Shown: positions 26,801 through 34,327 of the stretch, one piece after another
Numbering within the stretch: position 1 is the stretch's first letter
How the letters are laid out: each line of letters begins with the position of its first letter
Assembly: GCA_938083135.1 (NCBI GenBank)
Contig: CALLKY010000077.1
Location: 1-60,679, forward strand
DNA length: 60,679 bases
Direction of reading: 5' to 3'
From: an uncultured Alphaproteobacteria bacterium
Lineage (GTDB): Bacteria; Pseudomonadota; Alphaproteobacteria; Bin95
Program-made: the position numbers and the translations under genes
Notes under the pieces: generated by a model
What the model saw: the letters and a program-made list of their open reading frames with translations, nothing else
Told to the model about the DNA's origin: nothing
Database searches by the model: none

Positions 26801-28079
26801 GGTTGCATGGCAAGGTTCTGTTGAACCGATCCTGGCATTGGCGCCGCTGGATGATCATCGCGTGACTGGCGATGCTACGATCGATATCCGCGTTGGCGGA
26901 ACCATGGGCACGCCGGATGTGCAGGGCCAGATCGCACTCGGCCCCGGTGGCTATGAGCATCTGGAATTCGGCACGACATTGAAGTTCGATCAGATCGCCG
27001 TCACAGCCAACGGACCACGCATTGAGCTTCGCCCATTCACCGCACAAGCTGGTCCTGGCAGTATTTCCGCCGAAGCTGTGGCGACGCTGGATGCAGCGGC
27101 GGGCTATCCATTCCAATTCACCGCAAACCTAAGCAATGCGCGCCTTGTCGCCCGGGATGACATCGCGGCCAGCGCCAGTGGATCATTGAAAGCTGAAGGT
27201 GGTGCCAAGCTTATCAATGTCGTCGCCCGCATCACGACCGATAAGGTTGAGGTAGAGTTGATCGACAATCTCCCCGCTGACATTCCAGAGCTACACGTCA
27301 CTGAAATTGGTGACATGCCGGAAGGCCGGGAGATAGGTGATGAAGATACAGGCGGTGGCGGACCGGTTATCAACTTAGATGTTGCCGTGAATATTCCGGG
27401 ACAAGCGTTCGTGCGTGGGCGCGGTCTCGAATCAGAATGGGGCGGAGATATCACCGTTGGCGGGACAGCGGCGCAGCCTGATATCAATGGGCTGCTGACC
27501 ATGCGCCGCGGCACGTTTGATCTGCTCGGCAAGCGGCTCGACATCACCAAAGGTGAGGTGCGATTGAGCCCGGACGCCAGTGGCAAGGTCGACCCGCTGC
27601 TGGATATTGTGGCTGAATATGAAGGCAATGATTTCGTCGCCAAGGTGCAGCTTCTGGGCCCAGCGGCGAAACCGGAACTCATTCTGTCGTCCACGCCAGA
27701 ACTGCCCCGTGACGAAATTCTATCCCGGTTGCTGTTCAACAAAAACGCTGGCGCACTGACGGCAACGGAATCCCTACAACTCGCCGCAGCCGTTGCGAGC
27801 CTTGCCAGTGGCGGTGGTGGGTTCGACCCCGTAGCCGAAGTCCGCAAGGCCGTCGGCATCGATACATTGCGGGTTGATGTGGGCGAAGATGGTGCGCCTG
27901 CCGTTGAAGCGGGCAAATACCTCACCAAGGATATCTATGTCGGCGTGCGCCAAGGCGGTGGCAAGGCAGCAGGCGCGGTCGTGGTGGAGGTCGAGCTGTT
28001 CGATAATGTGACCGTTGAGAGCGAGTCCAAACAAGACGGTTCCCAGAAAGTCGGCGCGCGCCTGAAGTGGGATTACTGA
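23886..28079 (+). CDS. tamB: translocation/assembly module protein TamB
   Basis: 1397 aa AsmA-like bridge protein. One N-terminal signal anchor (residues about 5-30, SGITVLALVALIAVAMIGG), a long stretch of repetitive beta-rich sequence, and the C-terminal DUF490 (TamB) domain with RGRGLESEWGGDITVGGTA and TMRRGTFDLLGKRLDITKGE, ending in a beta strand (VGARLKWDY) that docks on TamA. It spans the periplasm as a hydrophobic groove for lipid or protein transport. Coupled to tamA by the TGATG overlap. Its last seven bases overlap the 3' end of the convergent amidase gene. Confidence 0.9.
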   Translation: MLRVLKWSGITVLALVALIAVAMIGGRYWLASDSGRDFIAGQAEAAGVRIAGLDGDPFGALTAAKIEMQDPQGAWLTVENATFQWHPMALFSRTILIENLAADRVTVARQPASDPAPADTAPGEPFDPPPISVELQRLAVKEIVIAEAVAGTAARLSLDGNARYVSGAAEAKIAVDRLDGPGSLKLSGGYRLADNHFDIDLMVDDPAGGLATSLLGLPDGVQAVLTGAGDLSAWKGRLDGKTGASKLADLAITLNRSGNAIQTTVKGDLHPAILMPADLRETIGDTLAIDLVAGLTETGAVVVERFTAKAAPAAIAVQGRFEPGTGAVNATVRTEAIDVSKITPFAPGLELKNPAMTADVSGTIEKPQISATVTANRAAMNAIAASDIWLKVQTSPDLAAAQLGAPWTARLELKEITLDDPQLTKLSRRRWVIDASGRYDADATRLPIKAQITGAGLAGARFNGGADLSGVVEGAFTANVLNLAELAPLSGLPLNGQGKLAGDVRFGPDGLKLKGLNATALGAALSGTVTLGPGLQKIDSALKLSVPDLGKVARVVNAPVDGALSGGINISGKLTDPAVAADLNFAPLIAAGQTFQTARIQADAKGLTTGPNGRLNVSAASPYGPLDVRTLFALKGQILSLRDIAVSGPGAEAAGDLSVNLNTTIADGTVRVTLASLAEAGRAFGQQAAGEGGGVIKLSGGRSGQQIDADLDLKNLSAAGVNAKRVTVKANGGIDGASPIKAEVTVEQAKLDGADIAEAVVTLDGPLSGADVTAKVKGKASGQAMSADIAGRLALTNGETRFELASGKGAFAGAPFRLEPGLRISQNSAGLTVKGLDLKSKPIKLIASVDMSGERISLDLREANADLGALQKFIPSLPVLGQVTASGKIDGTLAAPQGAIVLKASSIRAADDPSGAEMEVDGRFGLAPGALTIDISGAGLGPTPLTIKGEVGLAQSAGGPPLPNDASRLALAVAWQGSVEPILALAPLDDHRVTGDATIDIRVGGTMGTPDVQGQIALGPGGYEHLEFGTTLKFDQIAVTANGPRIELRPFTAQAGPGSISAEAVATLDAAAGYPFQFTANLSNARLVARDDIAASASGSLKAEGGAKLINVVARITTDKVEVELIDNLPADIPELHVTEIGDMPEGREIGDEDTGGGGPVINLDVAVNIPGQAFVRGRGLESEWGGDITVGGTAAQPDINGLLTMRRGTFDLLGKRLDITKGEVRLSPDASGKVDPLLDIVAEYEGNDFVAKVQLLGPAAKPELILSSTPELPRDEILSRLLFNKNAGALTATESLQLAAAVASLASGGGGFDPVAEVRKAVGIDTLRVDVGEDGAPAVEAGKYLTKDIYVGVRQGGGKAAGAVVVEVELFDNVTVESESKQDGSQKVGARLKWDY

Positions 28080-28798
28080 CCAACTTCCGAAGAGTTGCAC
28101 TGATCTAAGAGCGACGTCAGAAGTTCACCGCATTCAGAATCGAACACGCCATCCACACGCCGGGGCCGGAAGCGGCGCTGGAATGCGGCTGTCGCAGACG
28201 CAGTTGCACTATCAAGCGCGCCAGATTCCGCAACTGCGTACCCCCACTGGGCGAGCAGGCGCTGGGCCGTAATCAAGGGCGGGCGTTGACCGAAGCTATT
28301 GCGACGCGCTGCTTCGGGCCATAGCCCAACGCCTGCGCGGGCCAATTCTGCCCATGGGAATAGCTCGCCAGGGTCCGACTTCCGTGTCGGTGCGATATCG
28401 CTATGGGCAAGTACGCGCGGCTGAACAATCCCATGACGTTCCATGATTTCACGGGACAGGCTGATGACGGCGGCGATCTGCGCTTTTGGAAACGGCTTTA
28501 GGCCATGGGCATGGCCGGTATTGATGATCTCTATGCCAACAGACACATCGTTCAAGCGGCTGCGCCCTGCCCAATGGGATAGCCCCGCATGCCAGGCGCG
28601 TTTCGCTTCATCCACCATGGCGAACACGGTGCCATCTTCATCCACACAATAATGCGCGCTGACCTTGGCTTCAGCATCGGCAAGCCGGGCCAAGGCTTCC
28701 GCGCCCGTCGCCATGCCAGTGTAGTGGAGGATCAGTGCATCGATCGGCGCTCCGGGCGGGCGGTCGTCAAAATTCGGTGAAGGGTAATGCTGGATCAA
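28073..28798 (-). CDS. N-acetylmuramoyl-L-alanine amidase (AmiD/AmpD type)
   Basis: 241 aa. Amidase_2 domain with zinc ligands His25 (LILHYTG), His132 and Asp142 (AHSDIAPTRKSDPGE) and catalytic Glu90 (VGIEI) and Lys140. Residues about 170-235 form a peptidoglycan-binding domain (AQRLLAQWGYAVAESGALD, then AFQRRFRPRRVDG). It cleaves the MurNAc-L-Ala bond. No signal peptide is visible, so it is either cytoplasmic (AmpD-like muropeptide recycling) or exported by an unknown route. Its ATG overlaps the uup stop by four nt. Confidence 0.88.
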   Translation of the reverse strand: MIQHYPSPNFDDRPPGAPIDALILHYTGMATGAEALARLADAEAKVSAHYCVDEDGTVFAMVDEAKRAWHAGLSHWAGRSRLNDVSVGIEIINTGHAHGLKPFPKAQIAAVISLSREIMERHGIVQPRVLAHSDIAPTRKSDPGELFPWAELARAGVGLWPEAARRNSFGQRPPLITAQRLLAQWGYAVAESGALDSATASATAAFQRRFRPRRVDGVFDSECGELLTSLLDQCNSSEVGQ

Positions 28799-30624
28799 AC
28801 TGGACTGTCCAGCGCTTCAGCTTTTTCCGCGAGCGCTAACCAGCGCTCCTCGGACTCCTCAAGCTCAGCCTCTGTTTTCTTCAGGAAGGCCGTCAGCTTG
28901 TGATAACGGTCCGGGTCCCGGGAATAGGCGTCGGGTTCGGCCAATGCTTTCTCAATCCGGCCAACGTCCTGCTCCAGCTTGGCGATGGTTTTAGGCAATT
29001 CGTCAAGCGCATGCTGCTCATTGAAGGTTAGCCCCACGCGCTCCGAACGCGGCCTTGGCGGCGATGCAGTGGGCGCGGATTTAGCCGGTTTTGACTTGGT
29101 TAGACCAAGCTTATCGCCCCGCTGGCGGACGTAATCTTTGTAACCACCGACAAACTCCCGCGCTTGGCCATCCCCCTCCAGCGCGATAATGCTGGCGACC
29201 ATGCGTTCCAGAAAATCCCGGTCATGGCTGACCACGATCAGCGTGCCTTTGAATTCACCAAGGGCATCCTCCAGCAGGTCCAGCGTATCCATATCGAGAT
29301 CATTGGTCGGCTCATCAAGCACTAGAAGATCGCTAGGCCGGGCAAGCAGCTTGGCCAGCAATAACCGGTTCCGCTCACCACCTGATAACGTGCTGACCGG
29401 ACCACGCACTTGGTCCACGTCGAAATTGAAGTCCTTCAAATATCCAACCACATGGCGCGGCGTATCCAGCACCATCACTTGGTCGCCGCCGCCGGGGCAC
29501 ATGGTGCGCCAGAGCGATTCGTCAGGATCAAGGCCTGCACGCTTCTGGTCAAAATAGGCAGCGTTCAAGGTTTTAGCGATGCGGACATTGCCACTGTCTA
29601 CGGGCAAATCTTTGGTCAACATGCGGATCAGCGTGGTTTTCCCCGCGCCATTGGGGCCGAGCACACCAATCCTCTCGCCTTTAAGAATGCGCGTTGAGAA
29701 CTCACTGAACAGCACGCGCTTACCCTTGCCGTCCGGTGCGGGGACGGAGGCCGAAATATCCTTTGCCTCAATCGCCATTCGGGATTTGGCTTCACCTTCG
29801 CTGATCTGAAGATCAATGCGGCGGGGCTTACCGATTAGTGCTGATCGTTGGTCCCGCATAACATCAAGCCTAGCCAGTCGACCTTGATTGCGCTTCCGCC
29901 GCGCCGTGACGCCGCGCAGCAGCCAGCGTTTTTCCTGGGCAAGTTTGGTGTCCAACCGCTCCGCCTGCCTGGCTTCTTCCTCATAAATGCTTTCAGCCCA
30001 AGCCTCATATTCGCGGAACCGCTTTTGCGCGGTGCGTAGAATGCCACGCTCGAGCCAGAACAGACGCTGCGTGATCGCATCCAGAAAGGCGCGGTCATGG
30101 CTGATAACCAGCACGGCGCCACCGAAGCTCAACAGAAAATCTTCAAGCGCTTGGATTGCCAGCAGGTCCAGATGGTTGGTGGGCTCATCCAGCAGCAGCA
30201 CATCTGGCGGGCGGATGAGCGCGCGGGCCAGGCTGACCTTGCGCGCTTCGCCGCCAGAAAGTTCGGTCGTCATGCGCGCGCCCGGCATGCCAACACGCTC
30301 CAGTGCGGCCGATATCTCATAGTCGCTGGGCGGATTGTCGGGGTCAGCGGCAGCCACATGCTCCCACGCCGTTTCGCCTTCATTGAACCGGGGTTCCTGC
30401 GGCAGGTATGAGACGCGCGTGCCGGGCTGCAAGAACAGCTCACCAGCATCAGGTTGAATAACGCCGGCCATCAGCTTCATGATCGTTGTCTTGCCACAGC
30501 CATTCCGACCGACCAGCGTCGCCCGTTCACCGGGCAGCAGCTGCAGTTCTACATCCTCGAACAGCGGATTGGCACCGTAGCCAAGAGACACGCCGCGCAG
30601 GGCTATGATGGGCGGTTCGGCCAT
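28795..30624 (-). CDS. uup: ABC-F family ATPase, Uup type
   Basis: 609 aa soluble protein with two ABC domains: Walker A GRNGCGKT and GPNGAGKT, signatures LSGGEARKVSLARAL and LSGGERNRLLLAKLL, Walker B LLLDEPTNHLD and LVLDEPTNDLD. The DEPT-(N)-H/D-LD pair is the ABC-F hallmark. The C-terminal 90 residues are a coiled coil (LPKTIAKLEQDVGRIEKALAE) characteristic of Uup, which acts on branched DNA and ribosomes. No transmembrane segment. It is co-translated with the amidase downstream. Confidence 0.9.
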   Translation of the reverse strand: MAEPPIIALRGVSLGYGANPLFEDVELQLLPGERATLVGRNGCGKTTIMKLMAGVIQPDAGELFLQPGTRVSYLPQEPRFNEGETAWEHVAAADPDNPPSDYEISAALERVGMPGARMTTELSGGEARKVSLARALIRPPDVLLLDEPTNHLDLLAIQALEDFLLSFGGAVLVISHDRAFLDAITQRLFWLERGILRTAQKRFREYEAWAESIYEEEARQAERLDTKLAQEKRWLLRGVTARRKRNQGRLARLDVMRDQRSALIGKPRRIDLQISEGEAKSRMAIEAKDISASVPAPDGKGKRVLFSEFSTRILKGERIGVLGPNGAGKTTLIRMLTKDLPVDSGNVRIAKTLNAAYFDQKRAGLDPDESLWRTMCPGGGDQVMVLDTPRHVVGYLKDFNFDVDQVRGPVSTLSGGERNRLLLAKLLARPSDLLVLDEPTNDLDMDTLDLLEDALGEFKGTLIVVSHDRDFLERMVASIIALEGDGQAREFVGGYKDYVRQRGDKLGLTKSKPAKSAPTASPPRPRSERVGLTFNEQHALDELPKTIAKLEQDVGRIEKALAEPDAYSRDPDRYHKLTAFLKKTEAELEESEERWLALAEKAEALDSPV

Positions 30625-30709
30625 GGTTTGGGGCGGCTTTGCTGGGACAGGAAACGCCCCCTCACGATCCGTGGGCAGGCAGGGAAGGTATCGAAGCGTC
30701 CAAACTGGG

Positions 30710-30876
30710 ACTCCTCGCCCCCCAAGGGGGGAGAGGCGGCACCGGCAACAGAATCAAAATTCTGTTGCCGTGAGTTTTAACGAGCGAGCAGTGAACAGGT
30801 TAGAAGGAGCACGCGCTTATCATCGCGGCAGCGCCCCCCTCACCCTGTCCCTCTCCCCCCGTAGGGTGGAGAGGAG
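30710..30876. repeat. degenerate palindromic repeat pieces (copy F)
   Basis: Between uup and the downstream-facing cupin gene lie CCTCGCCCCCCAAGGGGGGA (about 30712-30736, one inner hairpin) and CCCCCCTCACCCTGTCCCTC with CCCCCCGTAGGGTGGAGAGG (30834-30876, outer arm plus one inner hairpin). The two are separated by about 97 nt that contain a separate perfect stem-loop. They appear to be partial copies rather than one intact element. Confidence 0.7.
30743..30770. repeat. perfect 12-bp stem-loop
   Basis: CGGCAACAGAAT, loop CAAA, then ATTCTGTTGCCG. On the plus strand it is followed by TGAGTTTT. It lies in the leader of uup (minus strand) and downstream of the cupin gene; there is no T run on that strand, so a terminator role is uncertain. 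Confidence 0.85.
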
Positions 30877-30919
30877 AATGCGTTGGAGCACCCACTACAA
30901 ACCCAGACGCCCTCAGCCC

Positions 30920-31423
30920 TTAAGAAGCGGCTTTCAGCGGTGTGCGCTTAACCGTCATGGTGTCGACGCCTTCGACACGGATCAGCTTGGTCGGCGCGTC
31001 GCGATAGGGCGCGTGGACGGCACCGACTGGATAAAGATGCGCGTCGCCTGGCTTCATCACGTAGGTGTCTGTCTTAACGACTTCCCCTGGTTGATCGCCT
31101 GCAGGCTGCTTAACGATCTTCCAATCGGTCATGCTGGTTTCACCAACGGCTTGGCCGTAGATCGCCCAGGTCGGGCCGTGATCATGCGGATTGCCCTGCT
31201 TTTCGCCGGTATAGCTATGGGCGCAAATGCAGAACCCAAGATCAGCATCGCGGTAGATCACGGCGCGTTCTTCCGTGGCCTGGCCAAGCTGTGCCTCTAC
31301 GAATTCCTGATCATTGAGCGCTTTCTCAACGAACGCACACACTTGCTTCTGACCGCCAAGGCCAGGGTCAGCCTGCAGAGCGCTACGGCAGTCTGAAGCG
31401 AATTGATCGAGCGTATAAGCCAT
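30920..31423 (-). CDS. cupin-fold metal-dependent protein (cysteine-dioxygenase-like)
   Basis: 167 aa. Helical N-terminus, then a cupin barrel with NPHDHGPTWAIYG (His80, His82), Glu95 and His137 (VGAVHAPYRD) as likely ligands. This resembles the predicted metal-dependent double-stranded beta-helix enzymes related to cysteine dioxygenase. Substrate unknown. The ATG at 31423 follows AAGGAAGAGACCCC. Two direct copies of GTGGTTTTCA sit about 70-90 nt upstream. It is followed by the uup leader with the palindromic repeats. Confidence 0.72.
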   Translation of the reverse strand: MAYTLDQFASDCRSALQADPGLGGQKQVCAFVEKALNDQEFVEAQLGQATEERAVIYRDADLGFCICAHSYTGEKQGNPHDHGPTWAIYGQAVGETSMTDWKIVKQPAGDQPGEVVKTDTYVMKPGDAHLYPVGAVHAPYRDAPTKLIRVEGVDTMTVKRTPLKAAS

Positions 31424-31491
31424 GGGGTCTCTTCCTTTATGCTGAAATTCCGTGATGCCAATTTACAGCGGTTCGCGCGTGAATCAAAACG

Positions 31492-31513
31492 GTGGTTTTC
31501 ACAGTGGTTTTCA
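31492..31513. promoter_or_regulatory. 10-bp direct repeats upstream of the cupin gene
   Basis: GTGGTTTTCA occurs at 31492-31501 and at 31504-31513, a 12-nt period, upstream of the minus-strand cupin gene starting at 31423. Closely spaced direct repeats near a promoter can be regulator half-sites. No regulator is assigned. Confidence 0.35.
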
Positions 31514-31568
31514 GTGTAATTGCATCAGCCAACGGCTAGACTGATTTGCTTTAATAATCGCGTGATTA

Positions 31569-32240
31569 TCAAGGCCACTCCAACGGCGATGGCAAGTCGA
31601 AAGGCGCGAAGTCAATTCTAATGGCTCGTCGGCTTGCCCCAGTTTGAGACGGCTTCGAGCGATGAAGCGTCAGCATCTTCAAAATTAAGATATCGCCCCG
31701 TCTTGCCTCACAAATCTCTTCCGGATAGCGGCTAGCTGCTTCCGACGCTTGTATGGCAGAGACGAACCCACATTTGTGACTTCCCAAAGCGATCTGCATG
31801 GCGCCGTTTGACTCGACCGTGTCGTCAAGACGCACGCGAACAAAGAGCATCTGATGAAGCAATTCGATTGGCGGCTCGCAATGCCAAACGCCCGCCTTTC
31901 GGGTCCAATTGTCAAAACCAGCAGCATCTTCTCGCGCTTTGACGGCGATAATACGGTCTTGATGCCACGGCAGTGTCCAGTTGCTATTCTCGGATTTATT
32001 GAAACCAACAATCCGCACCGGTTTCGTCTTCGGATCAATTACTTGAACTGCTCGAACCAATGCACTGGACAGCGAAAACGCAGCCGCATTCTTGTAATCA
32101 ATGTCAATCCGCTGCCCAGGCCTCGCTTCGATAGCGACAACATTATCTAAGAACGCAAGTTCATCTTTCGGAAGAGCATCCCGAAGCCAAACACGACCGT
32201 CCTGCTCGAATTCATCAGCCAGTTGGGGATCAATATGCAT
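31569..32240 (-). CDS. phytanoyl-CoA dioxygenase (PhyH) family protein
   Basis: 223 aa Fe(II)/2-oxoglutarate oxygenase. The facial triad is His93-x-Asp95 (WHQDR) and His193 (LTLHRS), and the Arg204/Arg205 pair after it would bind 2-oxoglutarate. Length is short for the family but complete. It hydroxylates an unknown small substrate. The gene is noticeably more AT-rich than its neighbours, with ordinary flanks and no mobile-element ends seen. A palindrome ATAATC-GCGT-GATTAT overlaps its 3' flank (31554-31569). It stands alone with its own promoter region. Confidence 0.8.
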   Translation of the reverse strand: MHIDPQLADEFEQDGRVWLRDALPKDELAFLDNVVAIEARPGQRIDIDYKNAAAFSLSSALVRAVQVIDPKTKPVRIVGFNKSENSNWTLPWHQDRIIAVKAREDAAGFDNWTRKAGVWHCEPPIELLHQMLFVRVRLDDTVESNGAMQIALGSHKCGFVSAIQASEAASRYPEEICEARRGDILILKMLTLHRSKPSQTGASRRAIRIDFAPFDLPSPLEWP

Positions 32241-32365
32241 TCATAGGTTTTGCTGCAAGCGAGTGCAGCACGCAACCCGGGCCGGTAGAACCATCGACGA
32301 GAATAATCCTGCATCTATGCTTGCAGGACACCACAAACTTGAATGCGAGATCGACAGAAGGAGCT

Positions 32366-33214
32366 TTAAATCTGGCCCCCGCTAGCCGGTGGCAGCGCCT
32401 GCAGCAGCGCGTTCCCGGTGCAGATCATATCTGCGCTGGTGCCGCGGTATCGTTGGATTGCTTCATGGATCAGTGCGGCGGTTTCGGCGTCTGGCGGTGG
32501 TAGGTTGGACGGTGGCGGTGGGAGGTCCTGATATAAATCATGGCCCGCCTGAACAATCCCGCCAATGGCCCGCGCCTCTGCCGCTTGCACAGCCGGATCA
32601 GCGCGACGTGGCGGGATAACGGCAGCGAGATATGCCGCAAACGCCGGCCACCGCACGAACTGGCGATAGAGCGCTGGTAGGAACGGCGCGCCGCCAATCG
32701 GCACCATTAGCGTTTGCGTCGCCGCAACCAAATCATCCGATAAGCCATCCATTGCTGGTAGTACCGGCATATCAGCAAGCGGCGTCGGCGCCTGCCATTG
32801 CGCATCACCGTAGCCAGATCCATTGGGCGCAGCAGCCCCTGTTGCCAGCGGTTCTAGCATGGCACCAGTAATGACGTTGACAGGTGATACCCGTGCGAAA
32901 TTGGCAGCGATATTGCGGATCGTCTCAACATCCTGATCGCCAACGCCCAGCAATCGCAGCACCGAGGGCGTGAAGGGCGGTAAAGGAGGTTGGGCCGCCG
33001 CCTCTGCCGCGCGCCACGCAGCTTCCGGCGCTTTGCCAGATATCATTGCTGGGCTAACGACGGCCCAGCCCCATTCCAGCACGCCGGGCATCGTCGCCAG
33101 AAAGCGCTGTAGCGTTGAAACATAAGGCACGCCAGAACAACGCCGGATTTCCGCATAAATCCGCGCGAGGTCGCCCGTAGCATCCGCCTCACTAAGTTCG
33201 GGGAGATAGCTCAT
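32366..33214 (-). CDS. DehI-like all-helical protein lacking the catalytic Asp
   Basis: 282 aa, helical, with two similar halves (about residues 1-130 and 150-280), as in the group I haloacid dehalogenase DehI. The N-terminal LPELSEADATGDLARIYAEI and the later VRWPAFAAYLAAVIPP correspond to DehI positions. When I align the active-site segment by eye (DFQALANWP in DehI from memory against LYRQFVRWP here), the catalytic Asp is replaced by Leu, so dehalogenation is unlikely. Its ATG overlaps the acetamidase stop by four nt, so the two proteins probably act together. Confidence 0.55.
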   Translation of the reverse strand: MSYLPELSEADATGDLARIYAEIRRCSGVPYVSTLQRFLATMPGVLEWGWAVVSPAMISGKAPEAAWRAAEAAAQPPLPPFTPSVLRLLGVGDQDVETIRNIAANFARVSPVNVITGAMLEPLATGAAAPNGSGYGDAQWQAPTPLADMPVLPAMDGLSDDLVAATQTLMVPIGGAPFLPALYRQFVRWPAFAAYLAAVIPPRRADPAVQAAEARAIGGIVQAGHDLYQDLPPPPSNLPPPDAETAALIHEAIQRYRGTSADMICTGNALLQALPPASGGQI

Positions 33215-34164
33215 GCGGTGCTCCCGTGCAGATGATCTTTCGCCAGCATCACGTGGGCGCCTTTAACGCCGTTCACGACCTGACTAACACGGAGATCGCC
33301 GGTGATGCTAAGCAGCGCATAGACTTCCTCCCGGCTGAGATTGGTTTTCTCCGTGCCAAGATCGATCATCCCTCGCAGAGCTTGCTTCGCTGCCTGATCT
33401 AAATCAGGGTCCAGGCCAAGGGTGATGTAATGGGTATCGGTTTCTGCAATTGGCAGGGCAAGATTGCGATTTTTGTGCAAGTGAAATTCGAATGTGCCGG
33501 TGAGCGCGGCTTCAATCGCGGTCACGTTGACTTCACCATCGCCCTGGCGCGCATGACCATCACCGGCGGAGAAGTTTGCGCCCTCCACAAATACCGGGAA
33601 CGTAATGGAAGCGCCGACGCCGAGTTCCTTGCAATCCAAATTACCGCCGAATGCGCGCGGTTCGATGGAGCGTTGCATGCCCCATTCTGCCGGAGGTGCC
33701 GTGCCCATCACGCCGAAGAAAGGTGCCAGCGGCAGTTCAACCCCCCAGGGCAATTTCGCTGTCATCGCGTCGCCATCAAGGGCGATGTGGATCAGCTTGT
33801 ATTCGTGGAAATCCTCATACAGCGCGCCTGCGAGCGGCTTGATATAATTCCACCCCCAATCGCAGCCGATCTGAATATCCTTGACCCGCACCTCCAACGC
33901 ATCGCCGGGCTCCGCGCCGCGCACATGCACGGGGCCGGTCAGAATATGGCCGGAGCCGAAGGGCGGTTTCACATTGGCATGAACGTCCGCATAGGAGGGC
34001 GGTACGGTGAATGGCGGGCCGGGCATCACGGCAGGCGCGCCCGAAATCGCTTCAATGACGACCGTATCGCCAGAATCGATCTCCAGGACCGGTGGAATAT
34101 CGGCGGCGAACACGCCCCAATGGCAGGTCTTACCGCTTGCGGGGATATGGTGGGTTTTGGGCAT
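33211..34164 (-). CDS. acetamidase/formamidase family protein
   Basis: 317 aa FmdA/AmdA-fold protein. Characteristic stretches are GPVHVRGAEPGDALEVRVKDI, a GCDWGWNYI motif, ANFSAGDGHARQGDGEVN and a C-terminal DLRVSQVVNG. Members hydrolyse short-chain amides to the acid plus ammonia. It is translationally coupled to the DehI-like gene. The amide substrate is unknown. Upstream lies palindromic repeat copy D. Confidence 0.85.
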   Translation of the reverse strand: MPKTHHIPASGKTCHWGVFAADIPPVLEIDSGDTVVIEAISGAPAVMPGPPFTVPPSYADVHANVKPPFGSGHILTGPVHVRGAEPGDALEVRVKDIQIGCDWGWNYIKPLAGALYEDFHEYKLIHIALDGDAMTAKLPWGVELPLAPFFGVMGTAPPAEWGMQRSIEPRAFGGNLDCKELGVGASITFPVFVEGANFSAGDGHARQGDGEVNVTAIEAALTGTFEFHLHKNRNLALPIAETDTHYITLGLDPDLDQAAKQALRGMIDLGTEKTNLSREEVYALLSITGDLRVSQVVNGVKGAHVMLAKDHLHGSTA

Positions 34165-34267
34165 TGGCTGCGTATCCAGGTTTGGGGTTTGTGGGATGAT
34201 CCCATGATATTCGTTGGAACGGAACGCGCTTGTTTTGGGGGAGCAGTTCGTTCCGTTCTACTGGCTT

Positions 34268-34324
34268 CCCCCCTCACCCTGCCCTCTCCCCCCCTATGGG
34301 GGAGAAGGATCAGGGTGAGGGGGG
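34268..34324. repeat. palindromic intergenic repeat, copy D (short form)
   Basis: A 57-nt single hairpin: CCCCCCTCACCCTGCCCTCT, then CCCCCCCTATGGGGGAG, then AAGGATCAGGGTGAGGGGGG. It corresponds to the outer arms plus one inner hairpin of the full element, so it looks like an internal deletion product. It ends three bases from the stop of the adenylate cyclase gene and may stop or protect that transcript. Confidence 0.88.
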
Positions 34325-34327
34325 TGC

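Noticed and set aside
30605-31396. 263-codon plus-strand open frame
   Set aside because: Runs through palindromic repeats and antisense to the cupin gene, whose metal motifs are intact.
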